Below the pieces are notes generated by a model that did not search any database, was not told the DNA's origin, and saw only the letters and a program-made list of their open reading frames with translations. Positions 6,010 to 10,108 of a stretch of 10,108 nt of DNA are shown here, one piece after another. Position numbers and translations under genes: made by a program. The number at the start of each line of letters is the position of its first letter. Positions within the stretch are counted from its first letter, which is position 1. Source of the DNA: an uncultured Clostridia bacterium (lineage in GTDB: Bacteria > Bacillota > Clostridia > Peptostreptococcales > Acidaminobacteraceae). The DNA is taken from contig CAMFGQ010000046.1 of the NCBI GenBank assembly GCA_945950065.1, positions 1 through 10,108 of the forward strand, in the 5' to 3' direction.

Positions 6010-7488
6010 TTATTTATTGTATTTTTTCCTTGCGTATTCCAAGGCAATCAGGTCATCCCTAAAGGGTACACGCTTCATGCCCTCCACCACGATAAAGGGT
6101 TCACTACCACGTCCCGAGAGGAGGACCACATCGCCAGGTTCACTGACTTCAATGGCATGCTCAATAGCATCTCTTCGCTCCAAGAATTTCTTATAGCGAT
6201 CATGGGTAATCCCCTTCTCCAGCTCATCCACAAGACGCTGTCTATCATCATCACCAGGGTGATTGTTGGTAAAGACCACATAGTCGGCTACGGAGGATAT
6301 CTTACCCATCTTAGGTGCCTTCGTAATGTCCCGTCCACAGCCCCACATGGCCGTAAGAAGGATGAGACGCTTTGTCACAAGGGGCTTAACTGCATCGAGG
6401 AGTTTTGTCAGTCCATCGGGGGTCAGTGCATAATCCACAATCAGCGTAATGGGTAACTCTTCTTTTCCAATAAACTGAACTCTTCCTTCAATCGGTGGAA
6501 GTTTGGGTACCTGTGTGACAATGCTTTCTACACTGAAACCCTTTAGCCAAACTGTCATCATGGCACAGAGGAGATTCTCCACATTGAACTTCCCTAAATA
6601 AGGCGACTGGACAGAGAACTCTCCCTCAGGAGAGACAAGCGTAAAAACAGTTCCCTCTGTGGTCTCGTGAAGATCCTTGGCATAGAAGTCTGCCTTGTCA
6701 CTTTGAAGTGAAAAATCAAGAATCTCATAGCCACTTTCCATGCGCATCTCTTCACAGAAAGGATCATCATAATTGACAATCACATATTTATCTCTTTTAT
6801 AATCACTTCCCATTTGGGATAGCAGCATACCCTTAGTATAGCCATAGTGATTGAGATCTTTATAGAAGTCTAAATGTTCATGACTTAGGTTGGTGTAGAT
6901 TGTAATGTCATAATCAATCCCAAAGGTCCTCCCTAGACTGAGAGCATGGGAGCTGACCTCCATGGTAAGGTGCTGAGCACCCTTGTCCACAGCATGGGCA
7001 AACTGTCTGGTTAAGAGTGCAGTTTCGGGAGTGGTATTGATGTTGAGAATCCGCTCCTCTCCCACACAAAAGCCATTGGTTCCAAGCAGGGCACTCTTCT
7101 CTCCCAGAAAGCCAAGAAGCTCATGAATCATGGTGGAGGTTGAAGTCTTACCACTGGTACCTGTCACTCCCACCACATGCATTTTTTGGCTGGGGAAGTC
7201 ATAGATGTACTGAGCAAAAAGACTTGCAACGCGAGGTGTGTCCCTGACCACCAGAAGACCTACATCTTCAGGAAGATCTACTTTGCGATCGGCTACGATA
7301 AACCGACATCCCTGCTCTAGGACATCAGGAATAAACTGATGGGAATCTACATTGAAACCCACCCTGGCAACAAAGACAGAACCTTCACCAGCATCCCTAG
7401 AGTCCAGGGTGAGGTGGTTCACTTCCTCAGGAAAGCTTCCATAGACCTTCTTCACTTTAATTTTATCTAATAGGATCTTAGATTTCAT
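6010..7488 (-). CDS. murE: UDP-MurNAc-L-Ala-D-Glu ligase MurE, probably L-lysine-type
   Basis: 492 residues from the ATG at 7488, chosen because AGGTGA lies five bases before it; upstream in-frame GTG (7497) and ATG (7494) are too close to that SD. MurE adds the third stem-peptide residue to UDP-MurNAc-dipeptide in the cytoplasm. Visible motifs: P-loop GVTGTSGKTST (107-117), NTTPE (151-155), MEVSSHAL (176-183), TNLSHEHLD (199-207), Lys219 in YTKGMLL as the likely carbamylated lysine, and EGRVQ (334-338). The C-terminal part (GRDITKAPKMGK, then FTNNHPGDDD) follows the Staphylococcus lysine-adding enzyme and lacks the Arg of the DNPR motif of diaminopimelate-adding enzymes. Oddities are NHPG in place of DNPR/DNPA and DYALTP where DYAHTP is usual. 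It overlaps the end of purC by 11 bases. The ligase family is sure; the amino acid is inferred. Confidence 0.95.
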   Translation of the reverse strand: MKSKILLDKIKVKKVYGSFPEEVNHLTLDSRDAGEGSVFVARVGFNVDSHQFIPDVLEQGCRFIVADRKVDLPEDVGLLVVRDTPRVASLFAQYIYDFPSQKMHVVGVTGTSGKTSTSTMIHELLGFLGEKSALLGTNGFCVGEERILNINTTPETALLTRQFAHAVDKGAQHLTMEVSSHALSLGRTFGIDYDITIYTNLSHEHLDFYKDLNHYGYTKGMLLSQMGSDYKRDKYVIVNYDDPFCEEMRMESGYEILDFSLQSDKADFYAKDLHETTEGTVFTLVSPEGEFSVQSPYLGKFNVENLLCAMMTVWLKGFSVESIVTQVPKLPPIEGRVQFIGKEELPITLIVDYALTPDGLTKLLDAVKPLVTKRLILLTAMWGCGRDITKAPKMGKISSVADYVVFTNNHPGDDDRQRLVDELEKGITHDRYKKFLERRDAIEHAIEVSEPGDVVLLSGRGSEPFIVVEGMKRVPFRDDLIALEYARKKYNK

Positions 7489-8176
7489 TCCCATCACCTA
7501 AAAAGATTCTTTCTAATTCCAAGGGATCTACATAGACGCCATCTTGATAGACCCGCATATTACCGCCGGAAATCTCATCAATCAGGGCTACTTTACCCTC
7601 CTCACCAATGCGACCATACTCAAACTTCATATCATAGAGTTCCAGTCCTTTGGCAGCTAAGGCATCCTTGACTTCTTTCCCAAAAACTCTGGTCATCTCT
7701 ACCAGTTCATCGTATTCTTTGGCGCTCATAATACCCAGGGCTTCAAGGCCTTCTTTTGTGATAAGAGGATCCCCTCTTTCATCATCTTTAAGGGTAAACT
7801 CAATATACCCATCAAGAGCTTGCCCATCTTGAGCGTATTTTCCATAGCGTCGTAAAAAACTTCCTACTGCACGGTAACGAATAATGACCTCCACACCCTG
7901 TCCAAAGCTTTTTGCAGGATGGACAGTCATGGTATTTTCGGCTAAGTTACTCTCTACATAATGGGTGGTGTAGCCCATGGCATTGAACTTTTCATAGAAG
8001 TATTTGGTCATACGAAGACCAGCTTGACCTGCACCTTCCATGGTCAGCCCAACTTGATTTTCACCTGGGTCAAAGACACCGTCTTTTCCAGTAACATCAT
8101 CTTTGAATTTAAGTAGATAAAGACCATTGTCCAATTCATAGAGGTCTTTTGTTTTTCCCTTGATTATCAATTTCAT
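7478..8176 (-). CDS. purC: SAICAR synthetase (purine biosynthesis)
   Basis: 232 residues, normal for a single-domain bacterial PurC. The enzyme joins aspartate to carboxyaminoimidazole ribotide using ATP in de novo purine synthesis. Motifs: the N-terminal strand KGKTKDLYE (6-14), VEVIIRYRAVGSFLRRYG (95-112), LKDDERGDPLIT (129-140), the signature YDMKFEYG (181-188) and LIDEISGGNMRVY (198-210). The last segment differs from the common DEISPDTCR, with Gly-Gly-Asn in place of Pro-Asp-Thr, so this is a divergent subgroup. The SD GAGGTG is five bases before the ATG. No other pur genes are next to it; instead it overlaps murE and must be co-transcribed with it. A promoter candidate lies directly upstream, just past the hpf terminator. 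Confidence 0.95.
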   Translation of the reverse strand: MKLIIKGKTKDLYELDNGLYLLKFKDDVTGKDGVFDPGENQVGLTMEGAGQAGLRMTKYFYEKFNAMGYTTHYVESNLAENTMTVHPAKSFGQGVEVIIRYRAVGSFLRRYGKYAQDGQALDGYIEFTLKDDERGDPLITKEGLEALGIMSAKEYDELVEMTRVFGKEVKDALAAKGLELYDMKFEYGRIGEEGKVALIDEISGGNMRVYQDGVYVDPLELERIFLGDGNEI

Positions 8177-8198
8177 TCTACACCTCGTTTCTCCTTCA

Positions 8199-8227
8199 AG
8201 TTTATCAACACATGATGAACTAGTAAA
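8199..8227 (-). promoter_or_regulatory. Likely promoter of the purC-murE unit
   Basis: On the minus strand TTTACT (8227-8222, four of six to TTGACA) is followed after exactly 17 bases by TAAACT (8204-8199, four of six to TATAAT). TGA stands just before the -10, giving an extended -10 form. It starts right after the hpf terminator and would leave a leader of about 16 bases containing the SD. Pattern match only, but position and spacing fit well. Confidence 0.5.
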
Positions 8228-8253
8228 GAAAAAAAGAGCCGAAGCTCTTTTTT
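8228..8253 (-). terminator. Intrinsic terminator of hpf with UUCG tetraloop
   Basis: On the minus strand AAAAAAGAGC and GCTCTTTTTT form a 10-bp stem (8253-8244 with 8239-8230) closed by a C-UUCG-G tetraloop and followed by more T residues (CTTT). The hairpin begins two bases after the hpf stop codon. The plus strand also ends in a T-run, so it could stop transcription both ways, though no plus-strand gene points at it. Confidence 0.9.
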
Positions 8254-8254
8254 C

Positions 8255-8788
8255 TTATTCAAGCACTGGTTCGATTAAACCATAGCCTCCGTTTTTCCTT
8301 CTATAGACAACATTGACTTCATCTGTTTCGGCATTGAGGAAGACAAAGAAATCATGTCCTACAAGCTCCATTTGCATAATGGCTTCATCAGGACTCATGG
8401 GCTTAACAGGGAAGTTTTTCGTACGCATGATTTTGATTTCTTCTTCATGTTCCTCTGCTTCTGGAATTTCTTCAAAGCGGATGGAGTCATGGGTTTGGTA
8501 ACGTTTTCGCAGCGCTGTCTTATGCTTACGTACTTGACGATCCAGTCGATCAACTGCCTTGTCAATACTTGTGAGCATATCGAAGCTTTCTTCTTCTGCC
8601 CGGATGACTGCACCATTTTTTAGTGGAATGGTAATCTCAACGACTTTGAGATTTTTAAGTTGGGAGAATGTTACAAAGGCCGTAATTTCACTATCGAAAT
8701 AGCGTCCGTATTTATTGAGTTTATCCTCCACTCGTAAACGCAGATCATCATCTACTCGTACATTTTTTCCAATCATTTCAAATTTCAT
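8255..8788 (-). CDS. hpf: Long-form ribosome hibernation promoting factor
   Basis: 177 residues from the ATG at 8788. This start has a fine SD (GAGGAG, 6 bases before ATG) and matches the family N-terminus (MKFEMIGKNVRVDD). An in-frame ATG 19 codons upstream lies outside the transcript predicted from the TATAAT box and is rejected. The N-terminal domain (1-100) is the S30AE fold that sits in the decoding centre, ending in the basic helix RQVRKHKTALRKRY (84-97). An acidic linker (105-118, rich in Glu) leads to the C-terminal dimerisation domain: RTKNFPVKPMSPDEAIMQM (122-140), GHDFFVF (144-150) and VVYRRKNGGYGLIEP (160-174). Long HPF pairs two 70S ribosomes into inactive 100S particles in stationary phase. 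It is next to comFC, as in many Bacillota, and has its own promoter and terminator. Confidence 0.96.
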   Translation of the reverse strand: MKFEMIGKNVRVDDDLRLRVEDKLNKYGRYFDSEITAFVTFSQLKNLKVVEITIPLKNGAVIRAEEESFDMLTSIDKAVDRLDRQVRKHKTALRKRYQTHDSIRFEEIPEAEEHEEEIKIMRTKNFPVKPMSPDEAIMQMELVGHDFFVFLNAETDEVNVVYRRKNGGYGLIEPVLE

Positions 8789-8822
8789 ACCAAACTCCTC
8801 ATTCAAGATACAATTTACCGCC

Positions 8823-8839
8823 GATGGACCGATTCCATC
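8823..8839 (-). other. Hairpin at the 5' end of the hpf leader
   Basis: GATGGA and TCCATC form a 6-bp stem around ATCGG on the minus strand. With transcription starting near 8841, it would begin within a few bases of the mRNA 5' end, where such hairpins can protect mRNA from 5' decay. No T-run follows, so it is not a terminator. Confidence 0.4.
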
Positions 8840-8847
8840 TTTCATTC

Positions 8848-8876
8848 ATTATACCCTATCTTAAGAAGATTAACAT
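8848..8876 (-). promoter_or_regulatory. hpf promoter (TATAAT, overlapping a GGGTAT box)
   Basis: A perfect TATAAT (8853-8848) is preceded at 17 bases by ATGTTA (8876-8871, three of six to TTGACA). The same bases contain GGGTAT (8856-8851), the -10 of general-stress sigma-B promoters, with GTTAAT (four of six to GTTTAA) 12 bases upstream. The leader would be about 50 bases. The promoter begins directly after the comFC stop codon. Confidence 0.6.
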
Positions 8877-9482
8877 CTATCTAGACAAGATTAAGAAGAA
8901 AAATTCTTGATAGCCAGCGTCAAAAAGTGCCTTGGCAGCTTCCCTAGTGGTAGAGCCTGAAGTATAGATATCATCCAGTATCGTAAGACGTCGCTCAAGC
9001 TGAAAGGGGTCTGCACGGAAGCAGTCTTGTAGCTCCCTTTCTCTTTCTTTTGGCTTTAAGGAGTAGAGGGATTTAGTCCAACGTAGCCGTGTTAAACAGG
9101 TAATAAAAGGCAGTTCCATTCGCCTTGCTAAAACCTTGGCCAAGTCCTCCATAGGATCAAAGCCACGCTGCCACTTTTTTCTCCTATACATGGGCACATA
9201 GCTAAGGGACTCCAGATGTAGTTTGTTCTCAAGGATAAATTTCTCAAGGAGTTCTGCCATGGGATGAACCATATAGCTGGCATGATGAAACTTCCATTTG
9301 CGGATCAGTCGCTTAAGTTCACCTTCATAGAAGAAAAGACTGTAGATGTAGTAGCCTTCCTCCTCGCTACGATCCATACGCAAATAGGCAGTAAGTTCTT
9401 TGATGCATTTCTGGCAAAAAAAGCCTTCTGAAAAGAGCTCCTCTTTACAGAGCTCACAGGTATAACGTCCAAATATACTCAT
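8877..9482 (-). CDS. comFC: ComFC-family protein (phosphoribosyltransferase fold, zinc ribbon)
   Basis: 201 residues from the ATG at 9482. An N-terminal four-cysteine zinc ribbon (Cys9, Cys12, Cys23, Cys26) is followed by the family motif VPMYRRKKWQRGFDP (96-110) and the PRPP-binding loop LTILDDIYTSGST (166-178), close to the usual VDDVYTTGAT. The conserved Gln and Asn of the TxxQ...ERxxN stretch are replaced (TKSLYSLKPKERERE), so it is a divergent member. ComFC homologues are needed for natural transformation, in the cytoplasmic handling of incoming single-stranded DNA. A TTG start at 9509 (nine residues longer) is possible; neither start has a good SD. It follows the recD2 terminator and precedes hpf, a neighbour often seen in Bacillota. 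Family is sure; start and expression are less so. Confidence 0.92.
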   Translation of the reverse strand: MSIFGRYTCELCKEELFSEGFFCQKCIKELTAYLRMDRSEEEGYYIYSLFFYEGELKRLIRKWKFHHASYMVHPMAELLEKFILENKLHLESLSYVPMYRRKKWQRGFDPMEDLAKVLARRMELPFITCLTRLRWTKSLYSLKPKERERELQDCFRADPFQLERRLTILDDIYTSGSTTREAAKALFDAGYQEFFFLILSR

Positions 9483-9510
9483 GCTTCTATTGTAAAGAGA
9501 TGAGAACAAG

Positions 9511-9538
9511 AAAAAATGGAAGAAGGCTATTCTTCCAT
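9511..9538 (-). terminator. Intrinsic terminator overlapping the recD2 stop codon
   Basis: On the minus strand ATGGAAGAA and TTCTTCCAT form a perfect 9-bp stem (9538-9530 with 9524-9516) around the loop TAGCC, followed by TTTTTC. The loop begins with the recD2 stop codon TAG, and the last recD2 codons (Met-Glu-Glu) form the 5' arm. The stem is AT-rich, so it may be leaky. Confidence 0.7.
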
Positions 9539-10108
9539 ACTGTAAGCAAGCAATAATTCATCTAAACCACTGAAGCGCTTGGAGCTATCCACTCGCTCAA
9601 TCATCCTCTCAAGACTACTCCCCTTCCAGTAGAGCACCAAGAGTTTACGAGCTCTTGTCATTCCAGTATAGAGTAGATTGCGATTACTCAGAGGATAGGG
9701 AACTCCCTCTAAAGCAAGGACGACACAGGGAAATTCACTCCCCTGACTTTTATGAATGGTCATGGCGTAGGCATGTTCCAGATCATAGAGCTGATCCCGG
9801 GTATAGCTTGCCAGTTTGCTCTTATCAAAAAGGAGATTGATCTCATCACCATCGATGCTTAAGATCTCGCCAATGTCGCCATTAAAGATGCCGTGACCTT
9901 CTTCGCCCTTTTCTAAATCTCTCCACTCAATTTGATAATTGTTTCGCGTCTGCATGATTTTGTCGCCTTGGCGAAACACACGATCGCCATGTTGAATGGT
10001 CTTACCACCACCAAAGGGATTCAGGGCTTCTTGCAGCATTCGATTGAGATTCCAGGTACCCATTCCACCGCTTCGAACTGGCGAAAGCACCTGAATATCC
10101 CAGAGTGG
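9527..10108 (-). CDS. recD2: RecD2-type (RecD/TraA family) ATP-dependent DNA helicase, C-terminal part only
   Basis: Only the last 193 residues are inside the window; the frame is open to the right edge, so the start and the Walker motifs are outside. Visible parts: VLSPVRSGGMGTWNLNRMLQ, typical of RecD2 between helicase motifs; an SH3-like insert with GDRVFRQGDKIMQTRNNY and FNGDIGEI; motif V TIHKSQGSEF (9760-9731); and motif VI LLYTGMTRARKLLVL (near 9676-9632). RecD2 is a superfamily 1B 5'-3' helicase found in bacteria without a RecBCD partner and is linked to DNA repair and replication fork upkeep. The C-terminus ends shortly after motif VI (LDELLLAYSMEE). The terminator hairpin overlaps the last codons. 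The family call rests on these motifs and is strong, even though most of the protein is missing. Confidence 0.92.
   Translation of the reverse strand, partial: PLWDIQVLSPVRSGGMGTWNLNRMLQEALNPFGGGKTIQHGDRVFRQGDKIMQTRNNYQIEWRDLEKGEEGHGIFNGDIGEILSIDGDEINLLFDKSKLASYTRDQLYDLEHAYAMTIHKSQGSEFPCVVLALEGVPYPLSNRNLLYTGMTRARKLLVLYWKGSSLERMIERVDSSKRFSGLDELLLAYSMEE

Noticed and set aside
5968..6456. Open reading frame of about 160 codons on the plus strand across murE
   Set aside because: It lies wholly antisense to a well-supported murE, begins inside a terminator hairpin, has no SD and resembles no protein I know. Other plus-strand frames (for example 2412-2726 and 709-924) were rejected for the same reasons.
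8789..8845. 19-codon N-terminal extension of hpf from an upstream in-frame ATG
   Set aside because: The ATG at 8845 lies upstream of the start site expected from the TATAAT box, has no SD, and the extension does not match the family N-terminus; the ATG at 8788 has GAGGAG at good spacing.
8859..8871. ATCTT-CTT-AAGAT inverted repeat between the -35 and -10 of hpf as an operator
   Set aside because: Only five base pairs of AT-rich symmetry and no second copy in the window; not enough to call an operator.
1..10108. CRISPR arrays, tRNA or rRNA genes, insertion sequences, phage or defence genes
   Set aside because: None seen; the window is almost fully covered by recognisable genes on one strand, and the longest stretch without a gene is under 100 bases.

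Overview
The window is a gene-dense, housekeeping stretch of a low-GC Bacillota-type chromosome. All eleven protein genes lie on the minus strand, so transcription runs from high to low coordinates, and the two outermost genes are cut by the window edges. Evidence for Bacillota: the order dnaX-ybaB-recR, a long-form ribosome hibernation factor next to comFC, a RecD2-type helicase, strong Shine-Dalgarno (SD) sites, and a MurE that resembles the lysine-adding staphylococcal enzyme. A choloylglycine-hydrolase-family gene suggests a host-associated (gut or oral) organism. The gene after recR is not the bofA region found in Bacillus. An Erysipelotrichia-like host is my best guess, but the sequence alone does not prove it.

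Layout in transcription order: (1) the 3' end of recD2 (10108-9527), with an intrinsic terminator wrapped around its stop codon. (2) comFC (9482-8877), a phosphoribosyltransferase-fold protein related to DNA uptake. (3) hpf (8788-8255), with its own TATAAT promoter and a UUCG-loop terminator. (4) purC-murE (8176-6010), a two-gene overlapping unit joining purine synthesis to peptidoglycan precursor synthesis, with a likely promoter just after the hpf terminator and a terminator after murE. (5) dnaX-ybaB-recR-mutS-like (5936-1781), a tightly packed replication and repair operon. Its last gene encodes a membrane-anchored MutS-family ATPase, and a strong terminator follows. (6) A small zinc-peptidase-like protein, a choloylglycine/penicillin-amidase-family hydrolase and the start of a small membrane protein (1736-1), with no terminator seen between them.

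Functionally, DnaX (clamp loader), YbaB (nucleoid protein), RecR (recombination mediator), the MutS-like ATPase and RecD2 all act on DNA, while HPF silences ribosomes in stationary phase. The accessory-looking part is the left 1.7 kb. Nothing here is clearly a new defence or mobile system: there is no CRISPR array, tRNA, rRNA, transposase or phage gene. The points most worth a second look are the membrane-tethered MutS-like ATPase in the recR operon, the hairpin that appears to be both the murE terminator and the 5' end of the dnaX mRNA, the dual-looking hpf promoter, and the unusual MurE substrate motif.
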